Below, piece after piece: positions 23,001 through 33,067 of a stretch of 64,000 bases of DNA; position 1 is the stretch's first letter, and each line of letters opens with the position of its first letter. The notes under the pieces are model-generated. The model saw only the letters and a list, made by a program, of their open reading frames with translations. It was not told where the DNA came from and searched no databases. The position numbers and the translations under genes were made by a program. Origin of the DNA: Favolaschia claudopus (Eukaryota > Basidiomycota > Agaricomycetes > Agaricales > Mycenaceae); assembly GCA_037176885.1 (NCBI GenBank), contig JAWWNJ010000123.1, positions 124,001-188,000 of the forward strand, in the 5' to 3' direction.

Positions 23001-25526
23001 AAATTCAACGAAAGCAAGACGGTAATCCTTCCGTACGGACGTGTAGACTATCGGTCTCGAATTGTCGAAACAAGAATGATTAATGCAGCTGATTCTTGCG
23101 GTAAATTGAATGACAGTGTCAGAATTATCGCAGACGGCGATTGTTGCCGAATTCTCGGCGCCTGGATCGGAAACGGAATTGAGTACAGAACACCGTGGCC
23201 TACCGTAGTCTCCAAAGTGAGAAATGACCTGGAAAGGTGGAGCTTGTCCAACCCAGGATTCGAAGGCAAACGACACATTATTAACATGGTAGTGGGTGGA
23301 AGAACACAATACCTGGCCCGAGTGCAAGGTATGCCCGAAGAAGTGGAGCAAGAACTGGTTGAACTACAGAACAGCTTCCTGTGGGATGGCAAAAAAGCGC
23401 GCATTGGGAAGCAAACAATGTCTCTAGATGTCCTTGAGGGCGGAAAACAGGTCCTCGATTTGATGGCCCGAAACGAGGCGATTGATCTGGTGAATCTTCA
23501 AACGTATTTGGTTCATGGAAAGGAACGAGCAAGATGGTGCTACTTCGTGGATTTCATACTGTCTGACTTTTTGGAGAAGAGTTATCTCCACTATTACCCA
23601 GGGCAAATAAAGAACATCTTTCTGCAGGGGATTCATGTTCCCATTTCCAAGAAAACCAAATTGCCTGATCAACTGAAGTGCATGATTAAAACGGCTGAAA
23701 AGTACGGTGTGAAATTTACCGCGCTGTCGTTCAATACGGAGATCCGAAAGGAAATGCCGATCTGGAAACATCCTTCAGCGGCTTCTAATGCCTACAACTT
23801 GGCTTGCCGCACCAAGCCTGCGAGATGTCTCCGGCTTGACCACGAAGTAAGGTCTGTGCGGGAACTGTGTGCCATTGCCCAGCGATCGACCGTTGTGCCT
23901 CGTAGGCCACACACAATAAATCCTTCTGGAACTGGCCGAAAGAACTGCGGTTGCCCTGCATGCCAACATGATCGCGTAGAGATTGGCTGTGAAAACCCGG
24001 GTAAGTGTGTGGAAATGGCACAGATTGTGCTGAACACAATCCATCCAAAATGGAACCCAACGATGAATAACCATGACATGTGTGAGGAGCTGCGGCTAAC
24101 CCCCGAAGAACGGGCCTCCAACGAACTTGCCCCTGAGGCTGATCGTCGTATGTTTTTTGACCCCGATTATGAACTCACAGATTGGACTCGGGGGTTCCGG
24201 ATTTTCGCTTTTGAGGACTGCTCAAATGAGATCCCTGCAAGAAGACGGAATCTCGGTATGGCTGGACCGGAAACAGTGATATACCTATATCCCCGTGTAT
24301 CAAATGCGGGGGAATTTGAACCAAAAATTAGCCTGGAAATGAAGTTAGTATGCGCTGACACGGTTGAAGAGATCACACTGTTATTGTCGTTTGATAATCC
24401 CGGCATCAAACTTACCTGTTGTAATGCCCTATTGGGCGGAGTATTATATTGCGTCCAGAATATTTCAAAACTCACCCCAATCATATTCTACTCCTCTTCG
24501 GACTTCTTGCTTCGGGCGTTAGTGTGTGAGCGCAGCAAATTTGAAAATGATCGGCTGAATCCAAGTTGGCCCTTGCTCAAGGCAACAGTTAGTGGACTGT
24601 GTGAAGGGGTTGGGCGAACAAGTTTCGTACTAGATAGCACAAAAGGGGGGAATGGCTTCCCCGCTGTACACTCGGTCGAAACGGTAATAGACACAGAGTG
24701 TGACATCATGTTCACGTTACCAGGTGTGGCCTTGTGCGAAGGTTCGCAGCGCTCGTTTTATAAAGTTATAAAATCACTCGGGGATAAAACGATTAGAAAA
24801 TCAACATTTGTTAACCTGGATCGGATTCGATGCTCCGTTGCAGAGGTGTGTGAATACACTCCATCCGACCAGGTGATTTGGAAGTCCATTAGGTCGGCAA
24901 ATTTACTTCGCGTGAATCGAGAATTTTATTGGAAATGCATTCACAATCATTTTCGTGTGGGTGATTTTTGGTATCACCATAATACCCTGAGTGTGTTGGG
25001 TGATTGCCCGTCTTGCAAGGTTACGGAATCGCTGGAACACATAGCCTTAGAGTGCGACGCACCGGGTCAGAAATTGATATGGGAACTGACAAGAGAACTA
25101 TGGTCGCGAAAATTCAAAGATTGGCCCTCCATGAACTGGGGCCTGATTCTCGGGTGTAACTGCGTGAAATTCAAGTCTGAGAAGGGTAAAATCTTACCTC
25201 ATAAGGGGAGACTTTTTGCTATCCTTGTCTCTGTGGCATGGAGATTGATCTGGAATCTCCGGGTCAGCCGTGTTATCAGTAATCCTGAAAGAATAGCCTC
25301 CGATGCCGAAATTGCGGTAATGTGGTTAAGAGATATTAATGCCGCACTCTCGCGTGATCGCATCCTTACAAACAAAGCAAAATTTGGGACACTTGCGTTC
25401 AGTAGAAAGAGTGTCCTGAGGACTTGGTCAGGTTTACTAGTAGATGAAGATTCCCTGCCGGATGACTGGACTACCTTAAGGGGGGTTTTAGTGGGTATGC
25501 AGCCTGGTCGTACTGGAATTGGTTAA
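20064..25526 (+). CDS. LINE ORF2: endonuclease-reverse transcriptase polyprotein
   Basis: The frame is open from 19941, but the first ATG is at 20064 (MQHIEEENQMSTEG), giving 1820 residues. Counted from 19941: endonuclease (exonuclease-endonuclease-phosphatase fold) at ~244-495 with IASLNINGRE, LALQETHLDD, GDWNFVEDQIDR and KTDHRLIVTEI; reverse transcriptase at ~740-1030 with SKAPGLDGIPYEFF, NYRPITLLNTDYK, VALDQEKAYDRI, RQGDPLSCLLFNLAIEPLA and the catalytic FADD; a cysteine cluster near 1334 (CGCPAC...C...C); a C-terminal finger CPSCKVTESLEHIALEC near 1689. The RNase H-like region in between lacks the D-E-D residues seen in the related 11.4-13.9 kb fragment. It nicks target DNA and primes cDNA synthesis. 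No stop or frameshift is visible, so it may be active. Confidence 0.93.
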   Translation: MQHIEEENQMSTEGPSGTREGFGDMVHPSRLCLPAASQQSEISRSRGEPGPSPDYPPRGPSCDSFCALAVTAAGEGHKSSPSLFASVSQNGNSPWLLPVATTSGGLGNASQDVLSDVAQSQTVNSLGVGEGLQHSAHPTSGNAQELNHVENTNLAEEFNQQSPALNSAQSPETWEEINREIRKRNKAPTALKTGKSTRSTLAIASLNINGRERSRSLHNKDHKFNFIKQLMDEEEIAVLALQETHLDDIGACQFVNVFQRWFKLVNYAHATKPSSTAGVSFLLNKKFIDTENYTEFPLVAGRALLISVPWHHGEVRNFLNIYAPNTREERMLLWDQLWAMWRDNPLLPLPTDILGDWNFVEDQIDRAAGGEPAVPSSFAKLKSLFMMEDGWRSTFPDTRDYTCVQHRKDPVTGIVHTSYARLDRHYVRSSDVGSYRNWQIKHCAVKTDHRLIVTEIVCREEEQNGKGRWSMPLYLLKTPKFMKKVYALNEKLKEDVERLECIDPTADFNLQSVWAKYKVDLTKWGKHCSRFIDDDEKDIRTWKTQLRLVIHDEDLPLDERWAAIQKLEEKIDLRVKEKAEKKKETRAARYDAEGESLASSRWCDSAKGYKMRESIDEFRIGQDPTVVPPRFETNSKKMAAMATEYHDSIQTRDLPDEYGRILATETVLEKCNVHLSEAEYMDMDKEFSEIDIREALRFSKNSKAPGLDGIPYEFFKHWDLLYLQSRRNEGNLLNILNVLRLLYADIRKNGIMEDTKFNWGWLCPFYKKGDKSLVANYRPITLLNTDYKLMTKTYSLRLMKVAPTVVHPDQAGFMTGRRIEDQVKLTKFLLNYAEAAQEDGVIVALDQEKAYDRINHDYLLRVLEHMRFPPSFQKIVQELYSKAKTMVLINGEFGEPYIVTRGVRQGDPLSCLLFNLAIEPLACLIRASELKGIKIPGLDSDHELIISLFADDTTIFLSCENSMAELWAVLDLWCAASTAKFNESKTVILPYGRVDYRSRIVETRMINAADSCGKLNDSVRIIADGDCCRILGAWIGNGIEYRTPWPTVVSKVRNDLERWSLSNPGFEGKRHIINMVVGGRTQYLARVQGMPEEVEQELVELQNSFLWDGKKARIGKQTMSLDVLEGGKQVLDLMARNEAIDLVNLQTYLVHGKERARWCYFVDFILSDFLEKSYLHYYPGQIKNIFLQGIHVPISKKTKLPDQLKCMIKTAEKYGVKFTALSFNTEIRKEMPIWKHPSAASNAYNLACRTKPARCLRLDHEVRSVRELCAIAQRSTVVPRRPHTINPSGTGRKNCGCPACQHDRVEIGCENPGKCVEMAQIVLNTIHPKWNPTMNNHDMCEELRLTPEERASNELAPEADRRMFFDPDYELTDWTRGFRIFAFEDCSNEIPARRRNLGMAGPETVIYLYPRVSNAGEFEPKISLEMKLVCADTVEEITLLLSFDNPGIKLTCCNALLGGVLYCVQNISKLTPIIFYSSSDFLLRALVCERSKFENDRLNPSWPLLKATVSGLCEGVGRTSFVLDSTKGGNGFPAVHSVETVIDTECDIMFTLPGVALCEGSQRSFYKVIKSLGDKTIRKSTFVNLDRIRCSVAEVCEYTPSDQVIWKSIRSANLLRVNREFYWKCIHNHFRVGDFWYHHNTLSVLGDCPSCKVTESLEHIALECDAPGQKLIWELTRELWSRKFKDWPSMNWGLILGCNCVKFKSEKGKILPHKGRLFAILVSVAWRLIWNLRVSRVISNPERIASDAEIAVMWLRDINAALSRDRILTNKAKFGTLAFSRKSVLRTWSGLLVDEDSLPDDWTTLRGVLVGMQPGRTGIG

Positions 25527-25815
25527 AGCAAGCTTTCGGCTGGAGCCCCACACTAAGTTTGATTGTGCGTAACGGCATTTCCTCCCGGACAACTTCTCCC
25601 CGGCTCTCACTGGTTTCGAAAAACTAGTAAACAAAGTGGACGACCTTGGAATGCTTCTGCAGACTGAGAATCGTTAGGTTTCAAAGACCAAAGACTCAAG
25701 GCGGAGATTTGGCGGATTATGTAAGCTTACGTATACACTACACGTGATATATCCGTGACTATAGACGCGACGCGACGCGTCAAATTAGCATCAAAATACC
25801 TTGTTTAACGCTAGG

Positions 25816-26097
25816 CAGTGTTGGCGGGGTCAGTCAATAGCGGTCAATAAACGGTCAAAGACGTTTGACTGATGCGGTCTATGACCCCGTCAATGACCGG
25901 TCAAAAGGGGTCATAGACCGTTCCGATGGTCAAGTGCCGACGGGTCGACATCCGATCCCGAACAAGTCCGAAATTTCCGAATATCCGAATGTCGTCATCT
26001 CCCGTGACCGCCCTACCAATTGACCGGTCATTGACCGATCGGTCAATGACCCGTCCATTGACTTGACCCGGTATATACCGGGTCAGTGCCAACACTG
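25816..26097. mobile_element. hAT-type MITE, 8-bp target duplication
   Basis: The ends are CAGTGTTGGC / GCCAACACTG. The flanking ACGCTAGG (25808-25815 and 26098-26105) is a perfect 8-bp duplication, diagnostic of hAT transposition. The interior is packed with GGTCAATGAC/GTCATTGACC motifs and has a 20-bp palindrome GACCCGGTATATACCGGGTC at 26065-26084. No ORF. Confidence 0.92.
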
Positions 26098-26105
26098 ACG
26101 CTAGG

Positions 26106-26444
26106 AAGGTGTGATTGCCTCATGATGAGCTAGCAAAGTGTTATGCTCTGTTGGTTCATAAACATCCAATGTATTTTCATGAACTTAACACAAACAGAAT
26201 TCAGACACGGAATTTAGGGTCAGATGTGTATGATATTGACATTCACATATATTTGAATGGTGAGCACAACAAAGTGGCTCCAGGGCCTCAAGCCTGGTAC
26301 TTGAAAGGCCTCTTGAGTCAGTAGATCTGCAAAAAAAAAATCCTCTGAGGTTCCGACGGACTCAAAATCGCAAAGAGAACAAGTTGATTTTTTAAACTTC
26401 CAAGATTTGGCGGGTGGCTGTGCTTAACGTAACGCATATATAAG
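26106..26444. other. No recognisable feature
   Basis: Apart from an A-run near 26330, nothing could be supported. Confidence 0.4.
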
Positions 26445-26854
26445 GGTGCCGGATCGGCGTGACGCCTATCTTAAGCAGGCCTAGGATTTGAGCTGCCGCG
26501 GAGGGGGAAGATGGAAAGAGGTTGAGGGAGCACGACAACGAAGAAGGACAAGACGATGGAGGGAGGCAGCGGGGAGTGGTGAGAGGATGGTGGAGGTCGA
26601 AAGCAAGAGGCATTTCAAACTCCGACGTTCTGCGTCGACGATGACGTCGACACGGACTTGTACTTTTTTTCACAGAGGTTGCTGGACACGTTTGTCGACG
26701 ACTTGAGTCAATCCCGAGGACATTTTGACGAAGTTCGCAGTTTTTGAGGTCAATGACAACGAAGGGCAATTTTGGGCAATCATGAGCCTGGTCGTGGCAA
26801 TTGTGGGCAACTCTCGGCAATCCTCGGCATACGGGATTTTCACTGAGGGTCACC
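26445..26854. repeat. Dispersed repeat family, shorter inverted copy
   Basis: Partner of 16161-17236 in opposite orientation, sharing both outer blocks but only 410 bp long. The GGGCAATT/GGCAA motif repeats several times near the 26770-26830 end. Confidence 0.6.
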
Positions 26855-28500
26855 TCTTGAGTCGGTGCCAAATTGAAACACCACACACGTGTCTCCTCAC
26901 GTGGTTTTTGCGAGCCAAAAGGAAAAATCGGCAAGGGGGCACCGGCAATCTAACCGGCGACTAAGGGCTAGTTAGTTAGTCCAAGGGGGAATCAGATGCA
27001 AAGACGGCCGGGATCGGTCAAAGAGCCCATGACTTTTTCTCACCACGAGTAGCCCTGTGTCGGCAGCTGACGGGGTTCAGGCGCAGAAATAGGCTCATTC
27101 ATCATGCCTGTGGCTGGCTAAGTATGTCTCGGCTAGACATAGCCAAATGATCCTACGTGATCCCGGCACTTCCGACTGATCCTACCAGGGACAGGACCTA
27201 CCTGTCAAACTCGGCTGTTGCCGTGTGAGCACGTCTCCAACAGTGCAACTCACTTTCCCCCAGGACAGAGCCACTGGGAGGTCCAGTTGTACAAATTGAA
27301 TATGTAAATATACACTATTAAATGACTGATGAGACTTCTCAATTTATCTTTTGACTTGGAAGGTTTCGGCTCAAATTGAGCTCGAAACTGGGGCAACAAT
27401 GGTTCATGGTGCAATGGGCACACAATATTCTGGAAGGGTCAATTGAGGCTCAATTAGAGGCTCTCAGATAGAATCTAATTATGTGAATTACACAGTAAAT
27501 TTGTACATGTACACAGAAATGCCAACAACTTGTGATAACAATTCCTCCTTGTCAACTTGTCAAGCGAACTTCGAATCCTTTTTCAGATTAGGAGACGAGT
27601 CTAAGTAGAGGCAGGGAGTGAGCTCAGGTAAATATAATTGAACCAGATAATTTATTACTGACCTGCACTCAGTTTTTGAATGTCGGTTTTGAAACTGGCC
27701 GCGCAGCGCCGGCAAAAATTCATTGAGGTACCTGTTTGTCTAATTTGACCACGTAACAGAGACCGGTCAGCGCACACCAAATTTAAAATTATACCTGCGG
27801 CCGCGTCTTTACACTCTGAACTGTTTAAGTAGTGTTCGGGTTGAACTCAGTTGCCAAGAAGATCCGGAGATGAGAACGGCGAGCAAAATGCAGTTCAAGC
27901 CTTGTATTGAGGCTTGGTTCAGATGTGTATTGGATAGTATACAGCTGAAGAAACTGTGGACCAGAGACGTTGAAAGTTTTGCTAATTTGCAGTTTCCTCG
28001 GCTCAGATACATGTAGCTTTTGGAGTTTAAAATTTGAATAGCTGCTAATATGTGTAGAAAGTTGGTATATGCAGAACAGAGTCCTGAACTAGGCCGCAGA
28101 GGGAGGAGAACAACGAGGAATTGAACCAGACGGCGAGAAGCCGACGAGAAGCGCCCATTTAGCACCCGACGGAAATTGCCGTGTTACGAGAGATTACGAA
28201 TCTGGAATTCGATTCGCTGTCCTATGTTTCTTTTCGGAATTAGCTCCGAGGGGACATAGCCAGAAATCAAGATGACCTACCATAAAGAGATAGGAAATCA
28301 AGATGCGAAATTGCTCTTTGCACGATTACCACGGCGTCTGACAGCGAGAAATTCGAGGCACGGAATCTCTGAGGTTTGTTAGAGGTCTCTCTTTTTTTCC
28401 CTTTCTTTCTCTCTTTTTTCTCAACTTGAAAACTTGATTTAATCTCCGCAGCCACAGACATAGGACATGAGCCCAATATAATCGGTAGCGGTGCGAAAAA
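26855..28500. other. Intergenic, no recognisable gene
   Basis: Several medium ORFs exist on the minus strand (for example 27809-28165) but none resembles a known domain or has a credible splice structure. Confidence 0.4.
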
Positions 28501-28840
28501 ATAACAATGATGTCATAATGATGTCATCAATTTCACAGATATATAAACCCCACTGTGTCTGTCTCTACACATGGCTGTATTCACCCCTGTCAACATCGCA
28601 CATGAGGTTATTGCTGAATTCTTTTCCTGACTAGCAGAACCTCCCCCCCGATTCGTGTCAGCGTAATTTGCTGTTCGGTATCGCCCGTATCGAGTGGTCA
28701 AGACTCAAGACGAGAAGTCGAAGAAACTGCGTTTGTGTAGAGAACGTCGTGGTCTCGGTTACAACGCATAAAGACTACGTAATGCTTACGAGAGTACAGT
28801 ATGCTGGAAAGTAAAGAGTGGTAAATAATTACCGCTAACA
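28500..28840 (-). repeat. Possible LTR (copia-like) fragment
   Basis: On the minus strand a purine-rich GCTGAGGGGGAG is directly followed by TGTTAGCGG, the layout of a polypurine tract and LTR start. A TTTATATATC TATA-like box lies about 290 bp inside. The far LTR end, a second LTR and target duplication were not found. Flanking pol sequence is not recognisable. Confidence 0.35.
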
Positions 28841-28904
28841 CTCCCCCTCAGCGAGTGGACTCGAGTAAGGGATGAATAAGGGCCCATGTCCCATGTCGGT
28901 TGAG

Positions 28905-28975
28905 AGAAAGGAGAAAATTTGAAAAAAAAGGGAGAGAAAAAAGAGAGAAAAGGGAGAAAAAGAGAGAAGATTTTA
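28905..28975. repeat. Purine-rich low-complexity tract
   Basis: About 70 bases almost entirely of A and G (GAGAAAGGAGAAAA-type units). A pyrimidine-rich counterpart lies at 28385-28430, giving a loose inverted arrangement around the possible LTR. Confidence 0.5.
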
Positions 28976-29250
28976 AATTGTATTACAAGGGTCCCCGCGT
29001 TTGAATTTTGAATGAAACAGCTTTGTATTGCGCAAACCAAGCCTCCCGGCCTTTCGATCGCTGTCCTGTCCCATGTTGTTGCGGTGATTTCCGTGTCCCA
29101 AGTCTAAACGGGGTGTAGTCCTCATTTGGACATGGGCCAGCCAATCGTTTTTCAAGATAACAGACGAGATAATCGAAAGGTGATTATCTGCCGGCAACCT
29201 CCGGCGACTTCCTGTAATCCTCTCCCACGTCGCTACTATCCTGCCAAATA

Positions 29251-29626
29251 GGTCTGGATTTGCACAATGACTCTGGATTTTCGATTTATCTCTTCTCCCT
29301 TTTCAATTTGGACCTCCGGACTTTTCGGAGTCTGTCTATATGCCTTTGGGCTACAGATCCTACAAGTTTCGAAGTGATACGGCCACAGGAAGGTAGTAAG
29401 AAAAACGGGCTTTCATCAAGGGATTTTGATGGATTGACAGCACAGATCAAAAACCTCGAGAAAACGGCGAATGTTTCCTGACATTGGACTCACATGAAAT
29501 GGTGAGATTTGTAGCTCTACTTGTAGGGAATTGGTACCAGAATAATTGCCGAAAGGTCCGGGGACTCAAAGTGCAAAGGGAGAAGAGAAAAATCGAAAAT
29601 CCAGACCCATTGTGAAAATCCAGACC
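29251..29626. mobile_element. TA-flanked foldback MITE (upstream member of a pair)
   Basis: The left arm GGTCTGGATTTGCACAATG... and the reverse complement of the right arm GGTCTGGATTTTCACAATG... match over about 75 bases. TA flanks both ends (29249-29250 and 29627-29628). No ORF of note inside. Confidence 0.85.
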
Positions 29627-29628
29627 TA

Positions 29629-30321
29629 CAGTGCCGGACACGCAAAGTCGACAATGTTGATTGCCGGCGAACGGGAATTTTGGGGATAAATCTGACTCCA
29701 GATTCGGATTCGCCGACCCCTGAAAAGCTCAAAAAAACCACCTCCGAAGTTTTTCCCACGACATTTTGGCTGTGGCCAAATTTTTGAGGTCAAAAATCGA
29801 AACTGTGTGTACCCCTTTTGAGCTCCGAGCGCAAAATTACTGATCCTTGGCAGGTGTAAGTGGAAGGGTGACGGCCTGAACTACAATCTGGGCGGTAATC
29901 CGTGCGGATTTTCAGCATCAACCCACGGCAGCGGCACGGCATGGTGGTCGGCAAGCATGTTGACACATGGTCTGTGATAGAATTGATGAACATGATGTAA
30001 GTTGTCCAAATACGGCGATGTTTCTCAAGGAATTTGTGCCAAAACGGCTCGTGAAATTGTTTTGATTTTGCCAGGGACAGAACCAGCTCAATTAACGGAG
30101 TCGATTGCGCCATGTTTCGTAATTTTCCCATGAAATCTCGGTGTCCGGCCAAAATTTTGGGGTCAGATTTTTTGATTTTGAGTTTTGGGGAAATCGGCTC
30201 GTGCAAAACCGTTGTTTGGGTCTATAACATCATATTTACACAGAAAACTAGCCGCCGGAGCATGTGTCAAACCTTCCATAAATGGAAGATCAAAGTTGCC
30301 GACTTTGCGTGTCCGGCACTG
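29629..30321. mobile_element. TA-flanked Tc1/mariner-like MITE (downstream member)
   Basis: The ends carry perfect 22-bp inverted repeats starting CAGTGCCGGACACGCAAAG. The left TA (29627-29628) is shared with the neighbouring MITE, and the right TA is at 30322-30323. The 693-bp interior has no transposase ORF. TIR and target fit pogo/Fot1-like or other Tc1/mariner non-autonomous elements. Confidence 0.88.
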
Positions 30322-30323
30322 TA

Positions 30324-30690
30324 TTTGGCACGATAGTATGACGCGTCAATTTCCACTCTCCCGCGCCGCGGTGCACTCTGGTGCACTCCAAACTACAAAG
30401 CTTACAAGCTCAAACCTCGATAATCTGTTGCTATGTTTCACTCCCCGGGATTCTAGCACACAATTTTACACCGGAAATCCGAAATCGACAACTTTCAGAA
30501 TTTTGCAGCAAAAATGAATTTCATTCTCGTCTCTCTCGACGGCAGATCCCTTCCATCGAATAACCTCCCCGTCCTGCATTCAATCTGGCAGCACATATGC
30601 CCACAAACCCTTACCTCTGTCTCTGCTGTTTCTGGATTGCTCGGGAGCGCCATCACTACTTCAATCAACTTGAACAGGACACCATTAACT
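30324..30690. other. No recognisable gene
   Basis: Short ORFs only. No domain or repeat supported. Confidence 0.35.
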
Positions 30691-30699
30691 TGAAAAATA

Positions 30700-31380
30700 C
30701 AGCCTCAAGTTTCTCATTCACTCTCTGCTGTTTCCCTTCCAATGCAAACACGCCCAACCTTGCTCAGATCTCCCCCAACTATTTCCTTCCCCGGATCTTC
30801 TGGTTTCGTCTCGAGAACGTCACGCTCTACCACCGTGATCAACATGAAAGCATTGAAACAAAAATCTAAATTTCTCTTTCAATTTCCGCTCGTTTCCCTT
30901 GAACTCAAGCGTACCCGGCGTAGTTTTAGACCTCTCTAGATTTTTCTGCTGTCCGTTTGTGCGGTGCTGCCCCGGGAACGCCGCGCTCGATGACTACCAT
31001 CAATATCAGCATCAAACCAAAAATGTATGTTTCTCTTTCGATTTCTCCTCAACTAAAGCCTACCCGGCGTCGTTTTAGACCTTTTCAGCTCTTCCTGCTG
31101 CTCATTTATGCGGCGCTGTCCCGGGAACGCCGCGCTCAATGGTTGCCATCAATATTAGCATCAAAACAGAAATGTAAGTTTCTCTTCCAATTTCTACTCG
31201 TTTGCTCTGATCTCAAGCATTGCCAACATCAATTCGAAGCTGTATAGTTTTTTATGGTGCTTTCTTTCTTCGCTGTTGCCCCGGGACGTCGTGCTCAATG
31301 TCAATACTCGTATTAGCTTGGAAACGAAATTGTGAGTCACTCTTCTGATTTCCTCTCATTTTCCTTGGACCCAAGCATTC
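30700..31380. repeat. Degenerate tandem repeat, about 155-bp period
   Basis: At least four units are visible. Each contains a pyrimidine-rich TTTCTCTTNCAATTTC stretch, a (C)CCGGGAACGCCGCGCTC-like core and CATCAATAT(C/T)AGCATCAAA. The units beginning near 30868, 31026 and 31177 are most alike, with weaker ones before (~30710) and after (~31330). Each junction looks like a splice donor (GTAAGTTTCTC, GTATGTTTCTC, GTGAGTCACTC) with AAG/CAAG about 45 bases later. Confidence 0.6.
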
Positions 31381-32110
31381 ACAGCAAGGTTTGAGGCTAT
31401 ATTCAATGATATTATTTAGCGACAGAATGTTGTTATCGAGGGCCGCTTGACTCGGTGCCAACAGTTTAATTACACAATATGAATAGACTTGGACGTCCTG
31501 ATCCAACACGGAAACCGCCGTAATTATCGTCCCACCCATTCCGGCAATTGGCCATTGCAGATAGGTATGTATAGGACTTAAGTAGAAAGGCGCCAAAGGT
31601 TTTCGAGGAATAGCCTGTTTGCGATGCAGCCATTGAATGGCTAATGGCTACGCAAGTGTCCAGATTCTGGCGTACTGGCAGTAGCTACGCACGGTTATGG
31701 TAGTGACCGGGGGCCTGTCTGAGCATCCAAATTTCATTCCAAGTAGCTCTTCTTGACTTCGACATGCAAGTGTAGCCCATCAAACTTTCCTAATGCGGAA
31801 ATCGGTAGCCACTCAATGGCTCCAATGGCTCTTCGCAAACCCTCTATGGTGCGCATCGCTTAAACACCACCAAACAAGAACGAAATTTATAGCACCGCCA
31901 CACAAATACGGTTGCCCCACGTGATTTCACCTTTTTGAGAAGATGCAGTCCGTTTGACCTGTATTTGAGAGAAAACAAAAAATCTGGCACAACAGTTTTG
32001 TGAAGACTTACACCTCCTACATGCGTGCACTTGAGACTTGGAAAAATCTACAGAACTGAGAGACTAGTTCCCGATTGATGCAAAACGAAGGATTTGATGG
32101 GATTTGTGAA
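31381..32110. other. No recognisable gene
   Basis: No supported coding, RNA or repeat feature. Confidence 0.35.
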
Positions 32111-32179
32111 GTCTCCGATCATTCATTCATTCATTATTCCATTATAGTGCTGCGGGCCCTTCAGGGCCCATGTCGCACT

Positions 32180-32515
32180 CTACGATGTACAGTGATAGCT
32201 ACTGGCTGGCTTGGAGAGAGGTCCTGGAAGGATCGGGGATGGGGTTCTGTGGTGGGCGTGGATGTGTTTGTAACGTAGCGAGAATATAAGAAGATATTTA
32301 TGAGAGTATCTAAGGGGAAAGAGAAGAAAAGGAACGGTTGTAAGTAAATGGTGGAGGGGAGGGTTATATGGCGTATGAGGGGAAGCGGTGGGTGTCCCGC
32401 ACGAACGCGAGGACCGGAGCTGGGTCGTGTTTGGATGAGAGGAGGCGGCGAAGGGAGACACGTGCGGTGCCAAGCACTGTAGAGAGAAGTCGCAGCCGGG
32501 ATGACCGCGCCGCGG
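32180..32515 (-). pseudogene. LINE 3' end: last ~45 codons and 3' UTR
   Basis: The minus strand reads RLRLLSTVLGTARVSLRRLL...VLAFVRDTHRFPSYAI and a stop at 32364, a C terminus typical of agaricomycete LINE ORF2, then an AT-richer 3' UTR. The 5' part is replaced by the GTCA-rich sequence at 32505-32860. Confidence 0.6.
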
Positions 32516-32860
32516 TTATTTGATTTTTCGCGCAGTTATTCTGACCGCCTAAATTTTGACCGTGGCCTGCCACGGTCATGCCGACTGTGCGCCGCACAGT
32601 CATTCTCAACACAGTCAAACTGGCTGTTCCTGTTATATGTTACTACAAGCCTTTATTTTGCTCCTAGAATACACAATATCATGCTATGAAGTCTATACTG
32701 CCTATCACTGCCCATAAATTCCATGTTTTTACAAGATCGTAAACTACGGTCAGATCAGCCGCGTCGGCGGTCAAACCGGCTGTGGCGGCGCGGTCAGCCT
32801 GGCTGCGGCCTCACAGTCGGACCGTCCTGTACCACGGTCAAATTGACCAAGGAGGTGTTT
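32505..32860. repeat. GTCA/TGAC-rich repetitive sequence beside a LINE end
   Basis: Many copies of ACGGTCA, CACAGTCA, GCGGTCAG and their complements occur, with GGCTGTGGCGGCGCGGTCAG-like units. The same style of sequence adjoins a LINE fragment at 48650-48950. It is interrupted at about 32630-32750 by AT-rich sequence. Confidence 0.5.
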
Positions 32861-33067
32861 ATTCGTCGAAGTCAAGCAAAGACAGAGTTTAACATGATGT
32901 ACATAGCGGCACTCTGCGCTCATCGCAGGTTTGTTGTATCGAAATTTTAAATCATCGTTCCCATCACCTCGTTCCCGCCTAAACATCGACCAAGGTAGTC
33001 CTACATCTCAAAAGCCCTCATCGTAGCTCGCGCAACTCGGGCGCTGGACCAAAACACCGACGCCACC

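Larger units (their letters stand above)
18130..25620 (+). mobile_element. Two-ORF LINE, apparently full length
   Basis: A gag-like ORF1 (18201-19723, three introns) is followed after 340 bp by a long ORF2 with endonuclease and reverse transcriptase, then a 3' UTR with GGCTGGAGCCCCACAC also found in the 14.5 kb fragment. Both ORFs are open. No poly(A) tail or target duplication was located, so the ends are approximate. The layout fits the EEP-endonuclease LINE group (Tad/L1-like) of fungi. Confidence 0.75.

Noticed and set aside
27809..28165. 119-codon minus-strand ORF with hydrophobic stretches
   Set aside because: No recognisable family, no ATG context or splice support, in a gene-poor repeat region.
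28500..28840. Solo LTR with defined ends
   Set aside because: Only one end (TGTTAGCGG with polypurine tract) is convincing and no target duplication was found, so kept only as a possible LTR.
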